The notes under the pieces are model-generated. The model did no database searches. It was given only the letters and a program-made list of their open reading frames with translations, and had not been told where the DNA came from. Made by a program: the position numbers and the translations under genes. 64,000 nt of DNA, taken from Polyangiaceae bacterium. Its GTDB lineage: Bacteria; Myxococcota_A; Polyangia; Polyangiales; Polyangiaceae. The stretch spans positions 124,001-188,000 of the forward strand of contig JAICUB010000002.1 in NCBI GenBank assembly GCA_025936045.1. Reading direction: 5' to 3'. Positions 35,448-43,463 of this stretch are shown in pieces (position 1 is the first letter of the stretch; every line of letters starts with the position of its first letter).

Positions 35448-36881
35448 TCAGAGCCCGAGCTCGTAGCCGACCGTCGGCGCGAACGTCACGTCCGGAAGCA
35501 TGGCGGTCAGGTTGAAGACGAGCGCCGAGTCGTTGGCGAGCGCGTAGACGAGCATGAGCGAGGGACCGAAGAAGAAGCCCGCTCCCCGGTGGTACGCGTT
35601 CAGCGTGCGCTCGAGCGCCGTGCTCGGATCGTGAAGGTAGTCGTTGAGGCGCGCGGTGTCGTTCGTCGAGATGCAGCTGTCGTCGCCGCTCACGCAATCC
35701 AAAAGCAGCACCTGACTCGATGCCGAGACCGGCGCGTGACCGAATGCGAGCCCGAGGTACGGCCTGAAATTGAGCTTGAACGGGTCCTTGCGCAGGCTGT
35801 AGTGGACGCGCGCCTCGATGTGAAGCGGGCTGAAATTCTTGGGCGCGCCGCGGAAAGCCCAGCCGATGCGCGCGCCGAGCGCGATGCGATCGAACATGTA
35901 CTCGTAGGACAGGAGCGCGCGGACGTTCGCGACGTACATGCCGGGCTTGACGGCGCCCGCGTAGTTCACGTTCGGGGTGCCCGTGTATTCGTTGCCCCCG
36001 TCGAAGCAGTCGAAATGCTGCGAGTCCGAGCTCGTGGTGCCGCAGACGCCCTTGGCGGCGCTCATCAGGTAAAAATCGACGCCGCCGTGGATCCCGAGCC
36101 AGTGATGCTTGGGCGGGCCGAGGCGCTCCTTCAGCTCCTCTTTCGACGGCATGTGGCAGATGCCCTCGTCGCACTCGCCGCCCTCTGCGCAATCCTTGTC
36201 GTTGTCGCATTTGGCCGGCGTCTCGCAGCTGCCCTTCATGCACTCCATGCCGGTCTGACACTCTTCGGACGCCGCGCAGGACGCGCCCCAGCCCTTCTTC
36301 GTCTTCACGGCGTGGGTGCCGGGGCAGGCGGGCGTACCGCGCAGGTCAGTCGGACATTCGTTCTGCTCGTAGCAGCGCGTCGGCGCCGCCTGACCCGGAA
36401 GCGCGGGCGGTGGCGCGTTCGAATGCTCCATTAGGCGGATGGCGAGCGGGTTTTCGTGCCGTCCGACGCGCGCGATGACCTTGTTGTTGTCGTTGCGCGC
36501 GAACAGGTAGAACTTCAGCGTCCCGTGCTGCGCGGTCGCCGTGCATGGAATCGTCGCGGTGTAGCCCGTGTCGCTCTGCTCGAGCTCGATTTTTTCCCAG
36601 GTCTTGCTCGCGCCCTCCAGCCGGTACCGGAGCTCGACGCCGGCCGCGGGAAAATCCACCGTGCACGAGAACGGAATCGGCCGGCGTGTTTCGACCTCCT
36701 TCACGTCCGGCGTACAGTGCATGCCCCGAATTTCGGGTTCGGCGGGCGCTGGCGGCGGCGCGCCTTCGGGAATGAGTTGAATGTCGTCGTTCTGCGCCAG
36801 GGCCGGTGGGCCGAGGAGCAACAACATCCAACCGATCAAGCAGGAGATGAGGAGCTGATACAGCGACTTCGATAGAGCCAT
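35448..36881 (-). CDS. Outer-membrane beta-barrel-like protein with Cys-rich segment
   Basis: 477 residues from ATG 36881, chosen because it gives a clean signal peptide (SKSLYQLLISCLIGWMLLLL ending LAQ). Residues about 30-160 form an Ig-like or beta-sandwich region. A Cys-rich stretch at about 170-255 (CYEQNECPTD, CAASEECQTGMECMKGSCE, CDNDKDCAEGGECDEGIC) has the spacing seen in many myxobacterial surface proteins. The C-terminal 220 residues alternate aromatic and polar residues and end in GYELGL, as expected for an outer-membrane barrel. Its 3' end is 16 bases from the convergent SGNH gene. Confidence 0.75.
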   Translation of the reverse strand: MALSKSLYQLLISCLIGWMLLLLGPPALAQNDDIQLIPEGAPPPAPAEPEIRGMHCTPDVKEVETRRPIPFSCTVDFPAAGVELRYRLEGASKTWEKIELEQSDTGYTATIPCTATAQHGTLKFYLFARNDNNKVIARVGRHENPLAIRLMEHSNAPPPALPGQAAPTRCYEQNECPTDLRGTPACPGTHAVKTKKGWGASCAASEECQTGMECMKGSCETPAKCDNDKDCAEGGECDEGICHMPSKEELKERLGPPKHHWLGIHGGVDFYLMSAAKGVCGTTSSDSQHFDCFDGGNEYTGTPNVNYAGAVKPGMYVANVRALLSYEYMFDRIALGARIGWAFRGAPKNFSPLHIEARVHYSLRKDPFKLNFRPYLGLAFGHAPVSASSQVLLLDCVSGDDSCISTNDTARLNDYLHDPSTALERTLNAYHRGAGFFFGPSLMLVYALANDSALVFNLTAMLPDVTFAPTVGYELGL

Positions 36882-37127
36882 GGCCGCTTTGAAACCTGTC
36901 GTGGAACCGCGCGAGCGTTCAGCGGAACTCTGCGCCGCGTCAAGCCGGTGGTAACCGAAAAACTTCGGTGCAGGCACCCGAGCGCTCGTTGACTCCGTCG
37001 CGGACGGGGCGTTCTAGGACGCACGCCGTGAGCCGGGTACGTGCCGTCGCGGGACGTGGCGGTCGATGCGTCTTGCGGCCCTGTCGGGGGCGAACTACGT
37101 GCAGAGGCTCCGGTTCTATCCGGATTC

Positions 37128-38618
37128 ATGGCCATGCTCCGGGGCACCTACACACTTCTAGCCGTCATTGCACTCGGGGGAACGTTCACGCAGGCTCGTG
37201 CGGCCGTTCATCCGGGCGTTTTTGCCGCGCCCAAATCCCAGGCGACTGCGCGAAAGAACATTGCCGTCGGCCGCATCGACGGGCCGCATTCGTCGAAAAT
37301 TCGCCTGCAGCTGATGCAGGCGCTGCACAACTCGCCGAGCTTCACCGTCACGGATGCCGAGGATCTGAAGACCAGCGCGGGAAAGTCGGCTATCGCGAAA
37401 ATGGCGACGTCGCTGTCCGTCGACGCGGTGGTGCTCGGCAAGATCTCGACGAGCATGAACCTCACCCTCAGCGTGTATCGGTCGGACGGGCGCCTGGTCG
37501 ACCAGATCAAGGTGAAGGGTGGCTCGACGACGAAGCTGCAGAGCGCGATCGACGACGAATTCAGCTCGACGATCGCGCCCCCGCTCGCGCACGCGAGTGG
37601 AGCGAGGCTCAGCGGTCGAGCGAGCACGTCGTCGGGTGGTCCCGTCGAAGAGGAAGCGGAAGAGCCCGCGGCGAAGGAGGCACCCAAGGCGGAGCCCGCG
37701 ACCGAGGAGAACCCCGAGGCCACTCCTGAAAAGCCCGAGCCGGAGGAGCCCGCCGCCGCAGCGAACGAAGAAGCGCCGGAGAGCGCCGCCGACTCAGCCG
37801 CGCCGGCCTCGCCGAAGCAAGGCCGCACTCCGTTCGAGCTCACCGCCGGGATGCGAGTCTATTCGCGGCACTGGGCGTACACGGATCTACGTGGCGTCCG
37901 CGATCCAACGTATCCGCGCACGCTCGGGCGCTATCGGCTCGGCGCGGCGCCCGCGCTCCTTGCGAACGGCGTGGTCTACCCGGGGGCTTTCTTCAGCGGC
38001 AATCCCGTCGCTTCCAATCTCGGATTGATGGGCGGCGCCGAGCTCGGCATCGCGACCTCGACCGACTACCAGCGCATCCGCCCCGACGGCTCGATGCTCG
38101 TGACCGAGCTCAAGACCCAGTATCAGGCTTGGGACATCGGACTGCGGGGTCGCATTCCGATCGGTCCAGCCGAGCTCGATCTCTTCGTGGAGTACGGCTC
38201 GCAGTCGTTCGTGCTGCGGGGCGACGAGGGCGGCAACGGGCTCGGCCCGGTCGTTCCGGACGTGCAGTACCGCTACGTACGGCCCGGCGGTGAGGCGCGC
38301 GTCCGCGTCGGCAAACTCTCGCTCGCGGGACACATCGCGCCGCGCTTCCTGCTCACCCTGCACAACGTCGACCTCGACTACGTGTGGTTCCCCGGCGCCA
38401 AAGGCCACGGCCTCGATTTTGGCCTCTCGGTCGGCTACGGCCTCACGTCGTTCCTCGACGTGCTCGGCGGCCTCGACTTCGTCGGCTACGGCTTCGATTT
38501 CAACGCCATGCCCGTCGATCCTACGCGCGCGCCGATCCTCGCGGGCGGCGCGACCGACTACTACGAGTCGCTCTTTCTCGCGCTCCGCGTCTCGCTCGGC
38601 GGTGGGCCGCCGAAGTAG
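37128..38618 (+). CDS. Envelope protein: CsgG/LpoB-like N-domain, acidic linker, barrel-like C-domain
   Basis: 496 residues from ATG 37128, giving a signal peptide (GTYTLLAVIALGGTFTQARA). Residues about 35-160 (KNIAVGRIDGPHSSKIRLQL, LSVDAVVLGKISTSMNL) resemble the alpha/beta fold of secreted proteins that act on outer-membrane or peptidoglycan partners (CsgG/LpoB/TolB-N-like; my inference). An acidic Glu/Ala/Pro linker lies at 165-265, and the last 230 residues alternate aromatic and polar residues like an outer-membrane barrel. It ends 2 bases from the convergent Gly-rich lipoprotein gene. Confidence 0.75.
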   Translation: MAMLRGTYTLLAVIALGGTFTQARAAVHPGVFAAPKSQATARKNIAVGRIDGPHSSKIRLQLMQALHNSPSFTVTDAEDLKTSAGKSAIAKMATSLSVDAVVLGKISTSMNLTLSVYRSDGRLVDQIKVKGGSTTKLQSAIDDEFSSTIAPPLAHASGARLSGRASTSSGGPVEEEAEEPAAKEAPKAEPATEENPEATPEKPEPEEPAAAANEEAPESAADSAAPASPKQGRTPFELTAGMRVYSRHWAYTDLRGVRDPTYPRTLGRYRLGAAPALLANGVVYPGAFFSGNPVASNLGLMGGAELGIATSTDYQRIRPDGSMLVTELKTQYQAWDIGLRGRIPIGPAELDLFVEYGSQSFVLRGDEGGNGLGPVVPDVQYRYVRPGGEARVRVGKLSLAGHIAPRFLLTLHNVDLDYVWFPGAKGHGLDFGLSVGYGLTSFLDVLGGLDFVGYGFDFNAMPVDPTRAPILAGGATDYYESLFLALRVSLGGGPPK

Positions 38619-38620
38619 CC

Positions 38621-39280
38621 TTAGTTGACGACGCCGCCCTCGCCGGCCGAGTCTCCGGTGCCGCCGCTGCCCGGTCCGGTGCCGCCGCTCGTGGTGCCGC
38701 CGCGACCCGCTCCGCCCGAGCCTCCGCGACCGGCATTGCCGCCCTTGCCTCCGGAGCCCGCGCCGCCCGCACCGGTGCCGCCCTTACCGCCGCTTCCGGC
38801 CTTACCACCGCTCGCGCTGCCGCCCGCACCGGTACCGCCCCTACCGCCGCTTCCGGCTTTACCGCCGCTCGCGCTACCGCCCGCGCCGGTGCCGCCCTTG
38901 CCGGCGCTCCCGGCCTTGCCCCCGCTGGCGGACCCGCCGGTGCCACTGCCGCTCGTGCCACCCACTGACGAACCGTCGCCCGCGGCGGCGTCGTTGCCGC
39001 CACTGCCGGAGTCGCCCGCCGTGCCTCGTTTGCCCGCGGCGCCGCCCGTCCCACTGCTCGAGCCGCCCGTGGCCGAGCCCGCCCGGCCACCCGCGTGGTT
39101 GCCGCCCACCCCGCCAGCGCCGACATTCGCGGCCCCGCCGTGATTTTCCGGCTGCGTGACGGGCAAACTGGAGCAGCCCCACGCGAGCTGCACGGCACAG
39201 GCAAGCACGGGCAGTGTCGAGCGATAACGGAAAGCGGCCAACAGGGTTCGGAGCGTACCGGCTCTCGCAGCGAACCGCAA
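38621..39280 (-). CDS. Glycine-rich repeat lipoprotein without globular domain
   Basis: 219 residues from TTG 39280 (another TTG at 39241 is plausible). A signal region leads to AVQLAWGC, then nearly everything is Gly/Ser/Ala/Thr/Lys repeat, including three 19-residue units built on GTGAGGSASGGKAGSGGKG. In related proteins here (17708, 52989, 10188) the same composition is only a spacer before a folded domain; here it makes up the whole mature protein, which ends GEGGVVN. It could be a surface stalk or the remnant of a protein that lost its C-terminal domain. The convergent gene ends 2 bases away, so no hidden continuation exists. Expression uncertain. Confidence 0.6.
   Translation of the reverse strand: MRFAARAGTLRTLLAAFRYRSTLPVLACAVQLAWGCSSLPVTQPENHGGAANVGAGGVGGNHAGGRAGSATGGSSSGTGGAAGKRGTAGDSGSGGNDAAAGDGSSVGGTSGSGTGGSASGGKAGSAGKGGTGAGGSASGGKAGSGGRGGTGAGGSASGGKAGSGGKGGTGAGGAGSGGKGGNAGRGGSGGAGRGGTTSGGTGPGSGGTGDSAGEGGVVN
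38763..38933 (-). repeat. Three tandem 57-bp coding repeats
   Basis: Three consecutive 57-bp units (38763-38819, 38820-38876, 38877-38933) differ at few positions, each encoding a 19-residue Gly/Ser/Lys-rich unit of the lipoprotein above. The tandem arrangement suggests expansion by slippage or unequal recombination, so copy number may vary between strains. Confidence 0.85.
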
Positions 39281-39326
39281 CGGCCCGCCGGTCGAGCTCG
39301 CGCCGCTCGCTCCGCCTCACGTCCGT

Positions 39327-40793
39327 TCAGGGCGCAGCGCCGGACGCGCTCGGTCGAAACGCCTGATATCCATGCATCAGCGCGCCGTAGATCCAATGGG
39401 CGAGCCGCTCCGCGCCGGCGCCCGACGGATGCGTGAGATCCGCCTGGGCCAGGCCCCGCTTCACCCAGATCGGCATCGAGCCTTTGCCGCCCATCGCGCG
39501 GTAGGTGTCGAAATAAGCGCAGCCGCACTCGAGGGCGACCGCGCGTTGCTCGGCGACGAGCGAGGGAATCACGCGCACGCTCACGATCTCGTCGCCCTGC
39601 TTGGCCGCGCGATCCATCGCACCGATGACGAGGCAGCTCGAGCTCGGCAGCGCTGCTTTGCCCTGCATGACGACGTCGCGCATCGTGCGGTGAAAGTCGG
39701 TCATCGAGTAGAGAAAGCCGTCGATGCTCTCGTTCGCGCCGAACTGATAGACGAGGAGATCGGGCGCGCGCGAGCGCAGCTGCTCGGCCCAGTGCGCGTC
39801 GTCCTCCTTGTCCAAAAAGCGGATGCGCGCGCCCTGTACGCCGAGCGCGTCGAGCACGACGCCCGGTCCGTCCCGCTCGAGCACGACGCCGAAGAGCCGG
39901 CTCGAGCCGCTCACGGTCGTGAGCTCGAGCGTGTGCGGCCCGTCCGGCACGTGAAGCTCGCGGTAGCGCGCGCGGAGCTCGGGCCCGTTCGTGTCGACGA
40001 CGCCGGCGTCTTTGCCGTCGACGCGTAGCGCGAAGCTGCCGCCGTGCGGCGCTTCGGCGTAGTCGATGACGAAGCGCGAGACCTTGCGGCCGAAGTCGCC
40101 GTTCGTCGCCGTGCCGAAGCGCGCGAGCACGTTCTTGTCGGCGCGGAAGCTCACGCCGCCGAGGCCGTAAAAGCCGTCCTCCGCGTAGGGACCGACGATG
40201 CGGCTCACCTGCCAGCCTGCCGTCGCGTAGCGCTCCACGTCCCAATGCAGGTACGACGGCCAGGCGTTGGCGATCAGGACGAAGCCGTGGCCGGCGTCGC
40301 CGAAGCGTCGCTGGAGCTCGCGCCGGAGCTCGCCGGAGACGAAGTCGCTCACGATGATGGAGTCCCCGAAGTGGGCGATGCGCGCGACGGCCGCCGGCTG
40401 CTTCGCATCTACCGCCGCGAGCTTCGCGTAGAGCGCGTCGAGGGCGTGGCCGGAAGGATCGTCGAGCGCTACGGGGGGCGCGTTCTTCCCGCTCTCGGGC
40501 ACACCGTCGTCGACCGTGGCGATGGGGCCCCGCACGTGGGTCACCGTCGAGGCGGGCGCGCCTCGATCGTGAGTTTCCGCCACCAGGGTCGCGGCACCGA
40601 TGCTCGCCGTGGGGGCCGCTTCGGCCGGTGCAGCCGCCGTGACCGCCGGGCGGGCGCGGAACAGCCGAAAACGGGCGAGTCCCGGCAGGAGCTCGACCGC
40701 GAGCGCCAGCGCGAGCAGCGTGCCGAGCGCTGCGGCGGGGCGCGAGAGCAGCACTTCACGTGCTGTCGACGGCGGCCGCTCGGGCGTCGTCAC
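39327..40793 (-). CDS. Membrane-anchored SGNH/GDSL-type protein, relative of 34040-35431
   Basis: 488 residues from GTG 40793, overlapping the FHA-gene stop by 4 bases. An N-terminal hydrophobic anchor (ALGTLLALALAVELLPGLA) is followed by a linker and the SGNH blocks: Ser145 in AHFGDSIIVSDFVSGELR, Asn in FGANESID, and His in LTHPSGAGAERL. The GDS block and the following 'SGELRRELQRRFGD' mirror 'TGEVRRKLGERFGP' of the gene at 34040, so the two are paralogues. The preceding gene encodes a double-FHA membrane protein, which hints at kinase-linked control of surface-glycan modification (inference). Confidence 0.8.
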   Translation of the reverse strand: MTTPERPPSTAREVLLSRPAAALGTLLALALAVELLPGLARFRLFRARPAVTAAAPAEAAPTASIGAATLVAETHDRGAPASTVTHVRGPIATVDDGVPESGKNAPPVALDDPSGHALDALYAKLAAVDAKQPAAVARIAHFGDSIIVSDFVSGELRRELQRRFGDAGHGFVLIANAWPSYLHWDVERYATAGWQVSRIVGPYAEDGFYGLGGVSFRADKNVLARFGTATNGDFGRKVSRFVIDYAEAPHGGSFALRVDGKDAGVVDTNGPELRARYRELHVPDGPHTLELTTVSGSSRLFGVVLERDGPGVVLDALGVQGARIRFLDKEDDAHWAEQLRSRAPDLLVYQFGANESIDGFLYSMTDFHRTMRDVVMQGKAALPSSSCLVIGAMDRAAKQGDEIVSVRVIPSLVAEQRAVALECGCAYFDTYRAMGGKGSMPIWVKRGLAQADLTHPSGAGAERLAHWIYGALMHGYQAFRPSASGAAP

Positions 40794-42169
40794 TCGAAGG
40801 GATTGTCGCGCACGAGCGTGTTCGAAGCCTTGTCCTTCTTCGAGACGGGCGGCGAGCTCGGCCTGGCCGTGGCGGCGACGGGTCTCGACGAGGTCGGCTT
40901 CGGCGCCGGCTCTTTACGTGCCGGCGCTTCGGTCGCGACGGCGATGGGGCTGCTCGCGGTGTGCTGCGCGGTCGGAACGGGCGCGGTGACGCTCGGCGCG
41001 GGGGCCGCCGGCTTCGCGCTGTCGCTCGGAAGATCGGCCACGTTGACGGCGGGGCGCTGCAGCGCGTCGAACTCGTCGGCCGCGCGCTTGCGGCGCGCTT
41101 GATCGACGCTCGTCGCGCGCGCGATGCGATCGAGCAGGGCTCGCTTCTCGGTCACGTCTTGCGTCGCCTGCGCCTTGTCGAACAGGGCATCGGCCCACGC
41201 GTCCTGAATCGCCTTGAAATCCGCCGATTCACGCAGGTTGCTGCCCTCGGGGATGACGCTCGCCTTCTGCATCGCGCCTTCGGTGTCCCCGCGCGCGAGC
41301 AGGGAGTGCGCGTCCTTCAGCGCCTGCGCGAGCTTGTCGCCGCCCGTGCTCTGCGCGATCGGCGCGGGCGGGGGCTCCGGGTTGCGAAGGGCGAGCGCGA
41401 TGACGACGCCGACGGCGATCACCGTCGCGGCGATGGCGATCTTGGCGCCGTTCGACATCGCGCGCGGCGGCGAGCTCAGGAATTGACGCGTCGTCTCTTC
41501 TGCGCCCGCGATGAAGATCTCACCCGCGGGCAAGAACTTCAGGAGCACGTCGCCGAGCTCGAGCACGTCGCGCCCGTCGAGCAGCGTGCTCGGAAGCTCC
41601 GCACCGTTGACGCGCACGCCGTTCGCGCTTCCGAGATCGACGAACTCGTAGCGGCCTTCACCCACACGCCGGATCTCGGCGTGCACGCGGCTCACCGACG
41701 GGTGGTTGATCGAGATGTCGCACTCTTCGCCGCGGCCGAGCACCATGCGCTCGCTCGACAGCACGAATTCCTGCCCCGCACCCGGGCCCGCCATCAAGAC
41801 GAGCCTGTCGGCTTGCGTGTTCATGCCGGGGCGGCCGGGTAACGTGAGCACACCGTCGTTACGGGTGGAGCTCACCTCCTCGTCCTCGATCGTCAGGCGA
41901 TAGTCACCGAGCTGGATCAGATCGCCGTGCTGGAGCGGCTGCGGCTCGCCGACGCGCGCGCCGTTCACGTAGCAGCCGTTGTAGCTGCCGAGGTCCTGCA
42001 GTCGCCAATCGGTCGATTGCTTCAGCAAGCGCGCGTGGTGACGCGAGATGTTGCGCTCGGTCAGGCGGACGGCGTTCCCCTCGTCGCGACCAATCGTGTA
42101 TTCGTCGCGGACGAAGTGAACGACGACTGGTTTACTGCCCTGGTCGTCCTGGATCGTCAGCTTCCACAT
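40790..42169 (-). CDS. Double-FHA-domain membrane protein
   Basis: 459 residues. Two forkhead-associated phosphothreonine-binding domains: FHA1 at about 10-95 (YTIGRDEGNAVRL, ISRHHARL, LGSYNGCYVNG) and FHA2 at about 125-220 (MVLGRGEECDISIN, VSRVHAEI, LGSANGVRVNG), each with the conserved Gly-Arg, Ser and Asn. A transmembrane helix follows (KIAIAATVIAVGVVIALAL), then a Pro/Ala-rich tail with helical segments. It presumably reads Thr phosphorylation by Hanks kinases such as the one at 26812 (inference, not shown). The stop overlaps the start of the SGNH gene. Confidence 0.9.
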   Translation of the reverse strand: MWKLTIQDDQGSKPVVVHFVRDEYTIGRDEGNAVRLTERNISRHHARLLKQSTDWRLQDLGSYNGCYVNGARVGEPQPLQHGDLIQLGDYRLTIEDEEVSSTRNDGVLTLPGRPGMNTQADRLVLMAGPGAGQEFVLSSERMVLGRGEECDISINHPSVSRVHAEIRRVGEGRYEFVDLGSANGVRVNGAELPSTLLDGRDVLELGDVLLKFLPAGEIFIAGAEETTRQFLSSPPRAMSNGAKIAIAATVIAVGVVIALALRNPEPPPAPIAQSTGGDKLAQALKDAHSLLARGDTEGAMQKASVIPEGSNLRESADFKAIQDAWADALFDKAQATQDVTEKRALLDRIARATSVDQARRKRAADEFDALQRPAVNVADLPSDSAKPAAPAPSVTAPVPTAQHTASSPIAVATEAPARKEPAPKPTSSRPVAATARPSSPPVSKKDKASNTLVRDNPFE

Positions 42170-42225
42170 CGGAGGGCGTCTGGGCGGCGTTCTCGGGCAA
42201 AGTCCGATCGGCCGCTCTCAGTCTT

Positions 42226-43371
42226 TCACCTTTGATCGCCGGAAACCAGCCCCCGCTTCGGAGCCGTGCCGGCCCGGTTTTCGAGCGGCCGCCAAGCGAA
42301 GAGGGCATCGTGAATGCCTGGCCGGAGGGCCCGGATCTTGACGTTCTCGCGGGTAGGGCAGACGCGATTGGAGAGGAGCACGCTCACGCGGCCCGCGCGC
42401 GGGTCGCACCAGAGGCTCGTGCCCGTGAAGCCGAGATGGCCGAACGTTTCGTCGCTCGCGTGATGGCCGGCTGCCGGCGCGGGCCCGGATTTTCCGTCGA
42501 AGCCCGCCCGCAGGCTGCCGCCCGGACGCGGTGAAACGAGCGGCGCGAGCTCGGCCGCCGCAAGCCAGCCTCGAGCGCGCCCGAGTACGGCGTCGAGCAG
42601 CGCCATCCCGAAGCGCGCGACGCTCTCGGCCGTCCCGAAGAGCCCGGCTTGCCCCGAAAGGCCGAAACCGGAGAGCGCCCATGCGTTCTCGTCGTGCACC
42701 GCGCCCCGCACGCTGCCGCCGCGAAATGCGACGAGCTCGGTGGGTGCGACGCGCGCGAGGAACGCGGCGTCGCGCGCAAACCACGCGCGAGCGGCGCGCA
42801 CCTCGAGTGCGAGAGGCACACACACTTCGCGCTCGACGAGGGCCGCGAGGTCGAGCGCCGTCACCCGCTCGAGCGCCGCGCCCGCGAGCACGTAGCCGAG
42901 GTCGCTGTAGAGCGGCGGAAAACCCCCGGGCGGCGGCCTGCCGGCGGCTTCCGGACGGCGTGCCGCGGCGGCTTCGCGGAGCGCTGCGGCACGCTCGAAC
43001 GCGACGCCCCGGAGCAGCGGGGCAAAGAGCGTGCGATGAGCTTCGAGCCCCGCGCGATGGGCGAGAAAGAGCACGAGCGGCACGTCGGCGCTGGGCGTCC
43101 CGCCGGCTTCGGGCAAGAGCTCGCCGAGTGGACTTTCCAGCGACAGCACCCCGCGCGCGGCGAGACGTCCGGCGGTCGCGGCGACGAACGGCTTGGTTAC
43201 GGAAGCCAGGTCGAAGATCGGTGCGACGCCGAGCGCGCCGGCCTTGCCGGCATTTCCGCTGCCCAGGCGCCACACGCCGTCTTCGAGCAAGGCGGCCGCA
43301 ACGCTGGCGGCAGGCGCGGCGCGTTCGAGGACGACGCGCTCGGCGATGCGGGCAAGCTCGGGGTCGTCCAC
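42226..43371 (-). CDS. Serine hydrolase of the beta-lactamase class C / esterase fold
   Basis: 381 residues, no signal peptide. Motif I is SVTK at 57-60 (FDLASVTKPFVAATAG); motif II appears as YSDLGYVLAG (Tyr-Ser-Asp in place of Tyr-x-Asn); motif III is H-L-G in GHLGFTGTSLWCDP rather than KTG. These are hallmarks of the beta-lactamase/transpeptidase-like superfamily, many members of which are esterases or D-aminopeptidases rather than beta-lactamases. The substrate is unknown. The gene reads away from pilC. Confidence 0.85.
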   Translation of the reverse strand: MDDPELARIAERVVLERAAPAASVAAALLEDGVWRLGSGNAGKAGALGVAPIFDLASVTKPFVAATAGRLAARGVLSLESPLGELLPEAGGTPSADVPLVLFLAHRAGLEAHRTLFAPLLRGVAFERAAALREAAAARRPEAAGRPPPGGFPPLYSDLGYVLAGAALERVTALDLAALVEREVCVPLALEVRAARAWFARDAAFLARVAPTELVAFRGGSVRGAVHDENAWALSGFGLSGQAGLFGTAESVARFGMALLDAVLGRARGWLAAAELAPLVSPRPGGSLRAGFDGKSGPAPAAGHHASDETFGHLGFTGTSLWCDPRAGRVSVLLSNRVCPTRENVKIRALRPGIHDALFAWRPLENRAGTAPKRGLVSGDQR

Positions 43372-43387
43372 TTTAGCCTCGCGTCTT

Positions 43388-43417
43388 TTGACCGTAGAAC
43401 GCGGAGGCCGCTATCCT
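43388..43417 (+). promoter_or_regulatory. Candidate promoter of pilC
   Basis: TTGACC at 43388-43393 and TATCCT at 43412-43417 with an 18-base spacer, about 46 bases before the pilC ATG. It lies between the divergent starts of pilC and the serine hydrolase. No sigma-54 element is visible there. Confidence 0.5.
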
Positions 43418-43463
43418 CGTTAGCCTAAGCTCGACTAGGTCTCGTCTCGGAAGAAGCCTCGGC

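Noticed and set aside
38621..38760. Frameshift truncating the Gly-rich lipoprotein
   Set aside because: The adjacent convergent gene ends 2 bases away, leaving no room for a missing domain beyond the stop.
38763..38933. Possible CRISPR array
   Set aside because: The 57-bp units are contiguous with no spacers and are coding repeats of a lipoprotein.
42218..43273. A 351-codon minus-strand frame overlapping the serine hydrolase
   Set aside because: Arg/Ala-rich shadow frame; the 381-residue frame carries the SVTK, YSD and HLG motifs.
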